Below, piece after piece: positions 1 through 6,848 of a stretch of 11,530 bases of DNA (position 1 is its first letter; the number at the start of each line of letters is the position of its first letter). Origin of the DNA: an uncultured Collinsella sp. (GTDB taxonomy: Bacteria; Actinomycetota; Coriobacteriia; Coriobacteriales; Coriobacteriaceae); contig CABVBR010000053.1 of the NCBI GenBank assembly GCA_902496645.1, positions 1 through 11,530 of the forward strand. The letters run 5' to 3'. The notes under the pieces were generated by a model, which had not been told where the DNA came from, searched no databases, and worked only from the letters and a program-made list of their open reading frames with translations. The position numbers and the translations under genes were made by a program.

Positions 1-611
1 CCGGCGATAACGGCGACGATGATGCCGATGAGCAGCGAGCCCGGCACGTTGCGGGAAGCCAGGGCAACCGTCACGACGATGGAGATGATGCCGACGATAA
101 AGGTGGGGGAGGTGATGTCACCCAAACCGACGAGCGTGCCGGCGCCAGCGGTGATGATGCCGGCGTCGCACAGGCCGATCATGGCGATAAACAGGCCCAG
201 ACCCACCGAGATGGCGTGGCGCAGGACCACGGGGATGGCGTCCATGATGGCCTCGCGCAGGCCGCACAGGACGAGCAGCAAGATGACGATGCCCTCGAGG
301 AAGATAACGCTCATGGCCACGTGCCAGTCGCCGCCGCACATGGTGGTGGCGATGCCCGCGATCATGGCGTTGATGCCCAGGCCCGACGCGCAGGCGAGCG
401 GGCGGTTTGCGAAGATGCCCATGCAGATGGTCATGATGCCGGCGCCCAGGCAGGTGGCGCAGGCGAGCGCTCCCGCATCGATGCCAGCGCCCGAGAGTAC
501 CGCGGGGTTGACGGCGATGATGTAGGCCATCGCCAGGAATGTTGTCAGTCCAGCGCGAAGTTCGGTCCCGATTGTGGACTTGCGCTCGCTGACGTGAAAT
601 AGTTCGTCCAT
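1..611 (-). CDS. NCS2-family nucleobase (purine) permease, 3' end outside window
   Basis: The N-terminal 203 residues of a polytopic membrane protein read leftward off the left edge with no stop. The start ATG at 611-609 has AAGGAAAGG about 7 nt upstream; a nearby ATG at 615 is in a different frame. The protein opens MDELFHVSERKSTIGTELRA and continues GLTTFLAMAYIIAVNP near residues 21-36, the typical first membrane segment of AzgA/PbuG-like permeases. Further family-like segments are ANRPLACASGLGINAMI (about 69-85) and GLREAIMDAIPVVLRHAIS (about 118-136). Members of this family carry hypoxanthine, guanine or adenine into the cell by proton symport. Exact substrate cannot be read from the fragment, and uracil/xanthine NCS2 relatives are less similar. 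It is divergent from the deformylase-like gene at 805. I see no purine riboswitch in its roughly 190-nt leader. Confidence 0.88.
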   Translation of the reverse strand, partial: MDELFHVSERKSTIGTELRAGLTTFLAMAYIIAVNPAVLSGAGIDAGALACATCLGAGIMTICMGIFANRPLACASGLGINAMIAGIATTMCGGDWHVAMSVIFLEGIVILLLVLCGLREAIMDAIPVVLRHAISVGLGLFIAMIGLCDAGIITAGAGTLVGLGDITSPTFIVGIISIVVTVALASRNVPGSLLIGIIVAVIA

Positions 612-740
612 GCATACCCTTTCCTTGTTCGGCCCCGAGTTTAGGCCGATTGACACGAACTCACCCACTATATCGCCTTTGTGAAGTTGGTGTTCCTCAC
701 ATGTTGATGTTCGGCGGTTTGTAACGGACGGGCGGTATCT

Positions 741-771
741 TTCGCATGAAATTGTGTAGGTACCGTATACT
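741..771 (+). promoter_or_regulatory. Candidate promoter for the deformylase-like gene
   Basis: The 193-bp gap between two divergent genes (612-804) holds a good -10 hexamer TATACT at 766-771, 34 nt before the ATG at 805. The best -35 match is TTCGCA at 741-746, but the spacing of 19 is long, so the -35 is uncertain. On the opposite strand the only -10-like sequence for the permease is TATAGT (667-672), with no convincing -35. No riboswitch-like structure or small gene was seen in the gap. Confidence 0.35.
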
Positions 772-804
772 TAAGCGGTTACAACGACCCCTATGGAGGA
801 ACGT

Positions 805-1224
805 ATGATTAAAGAGCTTTGCCACGACGAGGCTATCCTGTCCCAGCGTTGCGAGGTTGCGACCGTCGAGGACGAGTCGGTTGCTCAGGATCTGATCGAT
901 ACCATCAAGTCGCTCGACGATGCCGGCTGCCTTGCCGCTAACCAGATTGGCGTCACCAAGAAGGTTTGCGTCTACCTGGACGATGCCGGCGAGCCCCACG
1001 TGCTCTACAACCCCCGTCTGGTGTTTGGCCTGGGCGCCAGCAAGATGGAGGAGAGCTGCCTGACGCACGAGGAGGTCACCAAGTCCACGCGCTACATCAA
1101 GTGCAAGGTTGCCTTTGACCAGATCGTCGACGGCAAGATGCGCGAGCGCAAGCAGGACTTTGTGGGCTTCGAGGCGCAAATGATTCAACACATGATTGAC
1201 CACTGTCTAGGAAAGTTGGTCTAA
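805..1224 (+). CDS. Peptide-deformylase-like protein lacking the catalytic Glu (HMIDH)
   Basis: A 139-residue protein of the short peptide deformylase subfamily. Deformylases remove the N-formyl group from nascent proteins using a metal held by one Cys and two His. Motif 1 is CLAANQIG (residues 42-49), keeping the Gln (Q47). Motif 2 is ESCL (83-86), keeping the metal-ligand Cys85 but with Gly replaced by Ser. Motif 3 is HMIDH (129-133): both His are kept, but the catalytic Glu of HExxH is Met130. The codon is ATG where a Glu codon would be GAA or GAG, so a single base error cannot explain it. GGAGG at 795-799 sits 5 nt before ATG 805; an earlier in-frame ATG at 793 overlaps this ribosome binding site and is rejected. 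The protein is clearly paralogous to the gene at 8548-8958. It may be catalytically dead or altered. Its stop lies inside the palindromic element that follows. Confidence 0.85.
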   Translation: MIKELCHDEAILSQRCEVATVEDESVAQDLIDTIKSLDDAGCLAANQIGVTKKVCVYLDDAGEPHVLYNPRLVFGLGASKMEESCLTHEEVTKSTRYIKCKVAFDQIVDGKMRERKQDFVGFEAQMIQHMIDHCLGKLV

Positions 1225-1327
1225 GGGGACCAAAGCACCGCACCTTGCCGCTCAATCGTCGCTCGCGTACCTTAAGTACGCTTCGCTCCTCTTTCGTGGC
1301 AATCTGCGGCACTTTGACCCCTTAGAC
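1219..1327. repeat. 109-bp imperfect palindrome, probable dispersed intergenic repeat
   Basis: The ends are a perfect 10-bp inverted repeat, GTCTAAGGGG (1219-1228) and CCCCTTAGAC (1318-1327). Moving inward, ACCAAAGCACCGCA on the left matches the complement of TGCGGCACTTTGA on the right with few mismatches and one indel. The centre is GCGTAC/GTACGC around a 5-nt loop (1265-1281). The two halves are symmetric about position 1273. The TAA stop of the upstream deformylase-like gene (1222-1224) lies inside the left end. One strand is open as a short frame, which could be mis-annotated as a gene. It resembles REP- or MITE-like foldback elements; copy number is unknown. Confidence 0.6.
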
Positions 1328-1368
1328 GACCTGCGGGGTCAACTTGGTTGAGTTTATCCTGCTTGAAT

Positions 1369-1411
1369 AGCCCGGGTATGACGTTGTTGTCATGTCCGGG
1401 CTTTTGTGTTT
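1369..1411 (+). terminator. Rho-independent terminator-like hairpin
   Basis: AGCCCGGGTATGACG (1369-1383) can pair with TGTCATGTCCGGGCT (1388-1402), counting G-U pairs, around a TTGT loop. TTTTGTGTTT follows. It would end transcription from the deformylase-like gene after the palindromic repeat. It lies only about 58 nt before the bile salt hydrolase start, so an attenuator role in that gene's leader is also possible. Confidence 0.6.
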
Positions 1412-1468
1412 AGCGCCTTTTTGTTTGGTGACAATGAACTTAGCAAGAACGTAAAGCTAGGAGGCGCT

Positions 1469-2434
1469 ATGTGTACGAGCATTCGATTTACCGATAATTC
1501 CGGCAACATGTATCTGGGCCGCAACCTCGACTGGAGCTTTGACTACGGCCAACAGGTTCGCGTGATGCCGCGCGGGTTTCACATTCCGTATTCGTTTATC
1601 GACGACACGACAGCGGCACACGCGGTGATCGGTATGTGCATCGATTACAAGAACTACCCTATGTTCTTCGATTGCGGCAACGATGCGGGCCTCGCCGTGG
1701 CGGGCCTCAATTTCCCGGGTTATGCCGAGTATGCCGAGGACCCTGTCGACGGCAAGACCAATATCGCGGCCTATGAGTTTCCCCTGTGGGTGGCAGCGAC
1801 GTTCTCGACGGTCGACGAGGTCGAGGCCGCGCTGCACGACACGGTGATTATCGCCAAATCTGCCGGAGAGGGGCTGGGTGTGTCGCTGCTGCATTGGATT
1901 ATCGGCGACAGCCAACGCAGCATCGTGGTCGAGATGATGGCTGACGGCCTGCATGTATACGACGATCCGGTCGACACCCTTGCCAACCAGCCGACCTTCC
2001 CGTGGCACATGGAAAACCTGCGCACCTATATCACTGCCACAAGCGATTTTCCGCAGACGGCGACATGGCGTGGCGCCGAGCTCAAGCCCTATGGCGCGGG
2101 TGCCGGCATGCGCGGTATTCCGGGTGACTGCTATTCGCCGAGCCGTTTTGTAAAGGCGGCGTACCTCAATGCCAATTACCCGCAAAAGGAGAGCGAGACC
2201 GAAAACGTCGTCCGCATGTTCCGCTCGCTCGAGGGCGTGGTGATGATTGAGGGGGCGTCCAGGATGGGCGATGGCAAGTTCGAGAAGACTATCTACACCG
2301 GATGCTTTAGCGCGCGCACGGGCAATTATTACTACGCGATGTATGAGGATCCGTCGATTCGCTACGTGAGCCTGACAGATGCCGAGGGCGCGAGCCCCGA
2401 TAGGCTCGTGGTTCCCGAGCCGCGTCGTTCGTAG
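1469..2434 (+). CDS. bsh: Choloylglycine hydrolase (bile salt hydrolase)
   Basis: A 321-residue Ntn-hydrolase of the cholylglycine hydrolase family. These enzymes cleave glycine- or taurine-conjugated bile salts, usually in the cytoplasm. The start at 1469 is fixed by AGGAGG at 1459-1464 and by function: removing Met exposes Cys2, the nucleophile. An upstream in-frame GTG at 1406 would bury Cys2 and is rejected. Expected active-site residues are present: Cys2, Arg18, Asp21, Asn81 (in GLNFPGYAEY), Asn173 (in LANQP) and Arg226 (in SPSRF). Asn at position 81, rather than the Tyr of penicillin V acylases, favours bile salt hydrolase. Length is normal for the family (about 315-340). There is no signal peptide. 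The gene appears monocistronic, between hairpins at 1369-1411 and 2458-2505. Glycine versus taurine preference cannot be read from the sequence. Confidence 0.93.
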   Translation: MCTSIRFTDNSGNMYLGRNLDWSFDYGQQVRVMPRGFHIPYSFIDDTTAAHAVIGMCIDYKNYPMFFDCGNDAGLAVAGLNFPGYAEYAEDPVDGKTNIAAYEFPLWVAATFSTVDEVEAALHDTVIIAKSAGEGLGVSLLHWIIGDSQRSIVVEMMADGLHVYDDPVDTLANQPTFPWHMENLRTYITATSDFPQTATWRGAELKPYGAGAGMRGIPGDCYSPSRFVKAAYLNANYPQKESETENVVRMFRSLEGVVMIEGASRMGDGKFEKTIYTGCFSARTGNYYYAMYEDPSIRYVSLTDAEGASPDRLVVPEPRRS

Positions 2435-2457
2435 CCGTTAGCTTTACTGCAATGCAA

Positions 2458-2505
2458 AGCGACCCTACGTCTCTCGTGAGGTGCAGGGCCGCTGTCGTTG
2501 ATTTG
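2458..2505. terminator. Hairpin between convergent bsh and kup genes
   Basis: AGCGACCCTACGTCTC (2458-2473) can pair with GAGGTGCAGGGCCGCT (2478-2493) with two mismatches and two G-U pairs, closing a 4-nt loop. It sits 24 nt after the bsh stop and about 20 nt beyond the kup stop on the other strand. The downstream tract is only moderately T-rich (TGTCGTTGATTT), so strength is uncertain. Position suggests a shared bidirectional terminator. Confidence 0.5.
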
Positions 2506-2513
2506 TGACGTCA

Positions 2514-4763
2514 CTAGAAGTTGACGTCGTTGAGTTGTTCGCTCTCGAGTCCGTCGAGTTGCTGTTGCTCGGGCGTATCGGCGACGCTCTCGAGCAACTC
2601 GGTGGGATCGACGTTCATGTCCTTACCGGCTTCGTTGCCGTTGACCAGGTCGTCCGAGAAGATGTCGACTTCCATTTCCTCGGCCTCTTCGATCAGGATC
2701 TCGAGCGGCACCTGGGTGCGTACGAGCTTGACTGCCGGACGCATGCGGGCAAAGAGCGGTACGTACTCAATGATGATGGCCGAGTTCTCGAGACCATACC
2801 AACGTGCCGGGCTTCCGCAGGCGCGGCGGACGGCGTACTTGATGGCCATCACACGGTGGTCGTTGCGGTTGATGTCCGTTTCGGGGGCAAGCATCTTGCG
2901 CAGCATGCAAAAACGGAAGTCGCCCACGTTGCCGCGTGTCTCGTAGATAGAGTAGGTGTGATGCTGCGGCGGCAACTCACCCGATGCCATCAGGTCGCCA
3001 ACGATCTGGCGCAGGTAGGCATTAACGCGCTGGTTGACCTTAAAGCCCAGGTCCAGGCGCACGCGGAACAAAAAGTCCGTGCCAAAGGTCTCAACGGAAT
3101 ACTCGTGCGTATAGGGCTCATCGGTGACATGCACGTTGATGAACCAATATGCCTTGGCGCGCTTGGGGTGCTTGTCCAGGATGGAATAGAGCACGTCGCG
3201 GTCGAGCGTGAGCGGGTCGGGGCTGTTGGTGAGGAACACCAGATTGTCGGCGAGCACGGGGTAGGTCTCGTCATTGCGCAGGCGGCCGAGCTGGTCGATG
3301 TACTTGGAGACGGGCAACAGGATCGTTTGCGTGCGCTCGATGGCGGTGCCGCGGCGCCACACATACATAAGGCCAAACAGCAGCGCGGCCAGGAAGATCA
3401 TGACGTAGCCGCCGTCAAAGAACATAGTGAGGCACGAAGCGAAGAAGCACAGCTCAATGGCACCAAAGAGCAGGGCGAAGACGCAGGCACCCAGCTTGTG
3501 CTTGAGGATGCCGGCGATATAGCTCGTCAGCAGTGTGGTGGTCATGAGCATGGTCACGGTAATGGCGAGGCCGTAGGCGCTCTCCATGCGCTCGGAGTTT
3601 TGGAACAGCAGCACGATGAAGATACAGCCGACCCACATGATGTTGTTGACGAGCGGAATATAGAGCTGGCCCTTGGTGTCGCTGGGGTAGTGGATGCGCA
3701 GGTGCGGCATAAGGTTGAGGCGCGTGGCCTCGGATACCAGCGAGAACGAGCCGGTGATGAGCGCCTGCGAGGCGATGATGGCCGCCACGGCCGAAAGCAC
3801 GATGGCAAAGGGGCGCAGGGGCTCGGGAAGCATCATGTAGAACGGGTTGACGATGTCCATCGCGAGCATCTGGGGATTGGAGTTGTTGGCGAGCAGCCAA
3901 GCGCCCTGACCCAGATAGTTAAGGATGAGCGCTGCCTTTACGAACGGCCAGGATGCGTAAATGTTAGCCTTGCCCACGTGACCCATGTCCGAGTAGAGCG
4001 CCTCGGCGCCGGTCGTCGACAGGAAGACAAAGCCGAGCACCATGATGCCCGAATGGTTGATGGGCGAGAACAGGAACATGATGCCGCGGATGGGGTTGAG
4101 CGCGCGCAGGATGGACAGGTTGCCGAGCGTGTTGAACAGGCCGGCGCCCGCCAGGAACAGGAACCATAGCGTCATAAGCGGGCCGAACAGTTTGCCGATT
4201 GACGAGGTGCCGGCGCGCTGCATGGCAAACAGACCGCAGATAATGATGATGGTAATGATGATGACGTTGGTCTGGCCGTCGCCCAGCAGCGCATGGCCCC
4301 ATTCGATGGTGCGCAGACCCTCGATGGCTGTGGTGACCGTGACGGCGGGGGTGAGGATGCCGTCGGCAAGCAGTGCCGCACCGCCGATCATGGCGGGCAG
4401 AATCAGCCACGGTGCCACCTTGCGTACGAGGCTGAACAGGGCGAAGATACCGCCTTCGTTGTGGTTGTCGGCCTTCATGGCGATTACCACGTACTTGACC
4501 GTGGTCACGAGCGTCATGGTCCAGATGACGAGCGAAAGCGCTCCTAAGATCATGTCCTCGCTGACGGTATCGATGCCGCCGTTGTTGGCGACGATTGATT
4601 TCATGGTGTACATGGGGCTCGTGCCGATGTCGCCGTAGACGACGCCGAGCGTAACGAGCAGCATGCCAGCGGAGAGGGGAATGGCTCCATGCCCGCCTTG
4701 ACCACGCTGATCTTGGGGGCTTGCCTCCAGTTTGTTGTGTGCCACGTGGACTCCCTTGGACAT
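2514..4763 (-). CDS. kup: Kup/HAK/KT-family potassium uptake protein
   Basis: A 749-residue protein of the Kup family, which imports K+ with protons across the cytoplasmic membrane. The signature GVVYGDIGTSPMYT spans residues 40-53, including the Asp of GDIGTSP. About twelve hydrophobic segments follow to roughly residue 475. A cytosolic C-terminal domain then contains LLPVSKYIDQLGRLRND and YWFINVHVTDEPYTHEY. The family is usually 620-680 residues; the extra length is an acidic tail, residues 688-749, with 20 Asp/Glu and one Lys. The start at 4763 has a weak AGGGG, and Met34 is an alternative start just before the conserved core. The ribosome binding site could be masked by a small GCCC/GGGC hairpin. 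An AT-rich stretch at 4801-4813 may hold the promoter. Bacterial Kup proteins can be controlled by c-di-AMP, but I see no riboswitch in the short leader. Confidence 0.93.
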   Translation of the reverse strand: MSKGVHVAHNKLEASPQDQRGQGGHGAIPLSAGMLLVTLGVVYGDIGTSPMYTMKSIVANNGGIDTVSEDMILGALSLVIWTMTLVTTVKYVVIAMKADNHNEGGIFALFSLVRKVAPWLILPAMIGGAALLADGILTPAVTVTTAIEGLRTIEWGHALLGDGQTNVIIITIIIICGLFAMQRAGTSSIGKLFGPLMTLWFLFLAGAGLFNTLGNLSILRALNPIRGIMFLFSPINHSGIMVLGFVFLSTTGAEALYSDMGHVGKANIYASWPFVKAALILNYLGQGAWLLANNSNPQMLAMDIVNPFYMMLPEPLRPFAIVLSAVAAIIASQALITGSFSLVSEATRLNLMPHLRIHYPSDTKGQLYIPLVNNIMWVGCIFIVLLFQNSERMESAYGLAITVTMLMTTTLLTSYIAGILKHKLGACVFALLFGAIELCFFASCLTMFFDGGYVMIFLAALLFGLMYVWRRGTAIERTQTILLPVSKYIDQLGRLRNDETYPVLADNLVFLTNSPDPLTLDRDVLYSILDKHPKRAKAYWFINVHVTDEPYTHEYSVETFGTDFLFRVRLDLGFKVNQRVNAYLRQIVGDLMASGELPPQHHTYSIYETRGNVGDFRFCMLRKMLAPETDINRNDHRVMAIKYAVRRACGSPARWYGLENSAIIIEYVPLFARMRPAVKLVRTQVPLEILIEEAEEMEVDIFSDDLVNGNEAGKDMNVDPTELLESVADTPEQQQLDGLESEQLNDVNF

Positions 4764-4834
4764 CTGGCCCCTGCAAAGGGCAGCAGACCTTTATGCCATC
4801 TTTATACATATAAGAGCAGTTTGGCACATCGGGG

Positions 4835-4868
4835 TGTTTTAGACAATAATCCCCATCTGGGGATTATT
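4835..4868 (-). terminator. Perfect inverted repeat, likely terminator of the DMT exporter gene
   Basis: AATAATCCCC (4845-4854) and GGGGATTATT (4859-4868) form a perfect 10-bp inverted repeat around 4 nt. It lies 34 nt past the stop of the leftward DMT gene. Reading leftward, the 3' arm is T-rich (ATTATT) and is followed by GTCTAAAA rather than a pure T run. It is also upstream of kup, so an operator for kup is an alternative reading. The rest of the 139-bp gap shows only AT-rich sequence. Confidence 0.5.
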
Positions 4869-4902
4869 CATGTACGCAGGTGGCATTTCAAAGCAGGGGC
4901 TG

Positions 4903-5814
4903 TTAGGCGCGTGCTGCCTGAGCGATGCCGGTCTTGGCACCTGCGCGTTTGCCGGCGAGTTCGCAAAAGATCGCGCCGCCGATGATAAGTGCGGCACCCA
5001 TCAGACGGACCGGCGTTATGGCTTCGCCTAAAAGGACGGCCGAGAACACGACGGCCGAAAGCGGCTCGAGGTAGCCGACGACCGCGACAGTCTGGACGGG
5101 CAGCTTAGCGACAGCACTAAAGTAGAGCAGGCAGCCAATGCCGGTGTTGACGACGCCGAGCATGACGACGGCGCGCCAATCAATACTGGCGGCGACGCCG
5201 ACGGACAGGAATGAGGGGGCGCCCTGCGTGATGAGCGTGAGGACCAGCGCGGTCACAAAGGCGGCGCTCACCTGGAGCGTGGAGTTTTCGAGGCCTTCGA
5301 TGTGTGATGCACCCTTGCTGGCGATGACCATCAGCGCATAGCAAAATGCCGAGGCGATGCCGCAGGCGATACCCGCAATGGGCATATTGCCGCCTAGACC
5401 TTGCGCTGCAATGAGAAAAGCGCCGCAGGCGACGGCGATAAACCCGGCGATTTTGCCGCCGGTCAGCTTTTCGCCAAAGATGAGCGGGGAGAGCGCCATG
5501 ACGATGATGGGGCCGCAGTAGTACAGCAGCGAGGATACGCCGACGCCGATCGTCTGATAGGCGCGGAACAGAAAAATCCAGCTGGCGCCCAGTGCGGTTC
5601 CCGAGAGGAGGAGGGCTGCGGCTTCGCGGGGGCGAGATGGCGCCTGCAACTTATGGCGTTGGGTGATGGCGAGGACGGTGACAAGCGAGAGTGCGCCCAA
5701 AAACGTGCGTAGTAGCACGATATCGGAGCTCGGCAGCGCGATGGCAGCGGCGATGATGCCGTTGGAACCAAACAATAGCAATGCTGCTAAGTACGTAAAC
5801 AGTCCGTTGTTCAT
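4903..5814 (-). CDS. EamA/DMT-superfamily transporter
   Basis: A 303-residue protein with about ten hydrophobic segments arranged as two EamA repeats, roughly residues 5-137 and 148-286. Typical features are a short hydrophobic N-terminus (NNGLFTYLAALLLFGSNGI), GTALGASWIFLFRAYQTIGVG at the end of the first repeat's core, and VGYLEPLSAVVFSAVLLGE near residues 247-265. EamA carriers usually export amino acids or other small metabolites; some import. The substrate cannot be deduced. The start at 5814 follows GAGGGG. The gene is divergent from a LysR-type regulator with a palindromic box between, the classic layout for a regulator controlling its neighbour. A stem-loop follows the stop. Length and topology are normal for the family. 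Confidence 0.88.
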   Translation of the reverse strand: MNNGLFTYLAALLLFGSNGIIAAAIALPSSDIVLLRTFLGALSLVTVLAITQRHKLQAPSRPREAAALLLSGTALGASWIFLFRAYQTIGVGVSSLLYYCGPIIVMALSPLIFGEKLTGGKIAGFIAVACGAFLIAAQGLGGNMPIAGIACGIASAFCYALMVIASKGASHIEGLENSTLQVSAAFVTALVLTLITQGAPSFLSVGVAASIDWRAVVMLGVVNTGIGCLLYFSAVAKLPVQTVAVVGYLEPLSAVVFSAVLLGEAITPVRLMGAALIIGGAIFCELAGKRAGAKTGIAQAARA

Positions 5815-5830
5815 GCGCTGACATCCCCTC

Positions 5831-5887
5831 TATATCCGAGCATGTTCACTATGGGTGAACTGGCTTTAGAAGAAAAGCGAATATAAT
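5831..5887. promoter_or_regulatory. Divergent promoters with LysR-type operator box
   Basis: GTTCACTATGGGTGAAC (5844-5860) is a perfect 6-bp inverted repeat around 5 nt and contains the T-N11-A pattern of LysR binding sites. For the leftward exporter, TTCACC (5854-5859) and GATATA (5831-5836) form a -35/-10 pair with 17-nt spacing, so the box covers its -35. For the rightward regulator, TATAAT at 5882-5887 is a perfect -10, with no clear -35. The arrangement fits the regulator controlling both genes. Confidence 0.55.
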
Positions 5888-5932
5888 GCATGGATAGCAT
5901 GAGAAAAACTCATGAAAAGGTGGAGGGGTGCC

Positions 5933-6790
5933 GTGGAAACGAATATTCAAAAGATGCAGGTGCTGCTCGAGACCGTACGCGCCGGCAGTTTTACGCGCGC
6001 CGCCGAGCGGCTAAGCTATTCGCAGTCGGGCGTGAGCCGTATGGTGGCCGATCTCGAGGCCGACTGGGGCTTTAAAGTGCTCGATAGAAGCCGCGAGGGC
6101 GTAGTGCTTTCTGCCGACGGGCGGCAGGTCATGCCGGCGGTCGAGGCGTTATGCGAAGAGTTTGGCCGTCTGCAGCGACGCGTGGACGAGATGCGAGGGC
6201 TCATGCGTGGCAAGATCTGTATCGGTACGTTTTCGAGTGTGGCGACCCATGTGTTGCCGCCGGTGATCGCGCGGTTTCGCGCCGATCACCCGGATGTCGA
6301 TTACGAGCTGCTGATGGGTGATTACTCAGAGATTGAGCAATGGGTGGCGGAAGGCCGCTGCGACCTGGGCTTTATCCCGCGCGAGCCACGCGGCACCGGC
6401 ATGGCGTCGCGGCCGTTGGTGCAAGACGAGCTGATGGCCGTGGTGCCAGCGGACTCCTCGCTTGCCGCGGCGGAGGTCGTCTCTCTTGCCGATTTGGCCA
6501 ACGAGCAGTTTATTCTGCTGGAACGCGGTAGCGACGACGAGATTACGCCGCTGTTTCGCCGCGCGGGGCTGACGGCGCGCTCCAAGCTGTCGACCTGGGA
6601 TGATTATGCGATTATGGCCATGGTCGAGGACGGTCTGGGTGTGAGCATTCTTCCCGCGCTCATCTTGCGCCGCTGTCAGTTCGATGTTGCCGTGCGTCCG
6701 CTCGAGGGGCATCCCCATCGGCAGATCAATGCGATATATCGCATCGCTGACGTTTCGCTTGCGGCGGCTCGTTTCCTTGAATATCTCTAA
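5933..6790 (+). CDS. LysR-family transcriptional regulator
   Basis: A 285-residue LysR-type regulator. Residues about 5-62 form the DNA-binding winged helix, with GSFTRAAERLSYSQSGVSR (18-36) giving the helix-turn-helix and MVADLEADWG leading into the wing. Residues about 90-285 form the effector-binding domain, starting RGKICIGTFSSVATHVLPPV and including CDLGFIPREP and VEDGLGVSILPA. The start is taken as GTG 5933 because GGAGGGG (5922-5928) lies just upstream. An in-frame ATG at 5912 would add seven residues, would place that site inside the gene, and has no ribosome binding site of its own. It is divergent from the DMT exporter, its probable target. The inducer is unknown; family members often sense an exporter substrate or a related metabolite. 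Confidence 0.88.
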   Translation: METNIQKMQVLLETVRAGSFTRAAERLSYSQSGVSRMVADLEADWGFKVLDRSREGVVLSADGRQVMPAVEALCEEFGRLQRRVDEMRGLMRGKICIGTFSSVATHVLPPVIARFRADHPDVDYELLMGDYSEIEQWVAEGRCDLGFIPREPRGTGMASRPLVQDELMAVVPADSSLAAAEVVSLADLANEQFILLERGSDDEITPLFRRAGLTARSKLSTWDDYAIMAMVEDGLGVSILPALILRRCQFDVAVRPLEGHPHRQINAIYRIADVSLAAARFLEYL

Positions 6791-6795
6791 AAGCG

Positions 6796-6845
6796 CGTAC
6801 CTGTTGTCCACTTTGGACAAATCTCGAAGTTCGGTACGTTTTCTT
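6796..6845 (+). terminator. Nested hairpin with T-rich tail after the LysR gene
   Basis: An inner perfect repeat TTGTCCA/TGGACAA (6804-6820, 3-nt loop) is enclosed by CGTACC (6796-6801) and GGTACG (6833-6838). TTTTCTT follows immediately. This fits a factor-independent terminator a few bases after the regulator's stop. The inner palindrome alone could also be a protein binding site. Confidence 0.45.
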
Positions 6846-6848
6846 ATG

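Noticed and set aside
118..615. Open frame starting at ATG 615, overlapping the permease
   Set aside because: The neighbouring frame from ATG 611 gives a clear NCS2 permease; this one is a His/Arg-rich shadow.
612..700. Purine riboswitch before the NCS2 permease
   Set aside because: No three-way-junction pattern or conserved loop sequences were recognised in the leader.
793..804. Upstream ATG of the first deformylase-like gene
   Set aside because: The ATG overlaps the GGAGG ribosome binding site that serves ATG 805.
1097..1312. 71-codon leftward frame through the palindromic element
   Set aside because: Its first half is translated from the foldback repeat and the rest is antisense to the deformylase-like gene; no ribosome binding site is evident.
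1406..1468. N-terminal extension of the bile salt hydrolase from GTG 1406
   Set aside because: It overlaps the terminator-like hairpin and would place extra residues before the nucleophile Cys2; AGGAGG directly supports ATG 1469.
2505..4169. A 554-codon open frame opposite kup
   Set aside because: It lies antisense to a clear Kup coding sequence, has no recognisable domain and a histidine/arginine/valine-rich composition typical of the reverse strand of GC-rich genes.
4764..4902. c-di-AMP (ydaO-type) riboswitch before kup
   Set aside because: The leader is short and partly occupied by the inverted repeat; no conserved riboswitch core could be recognised.
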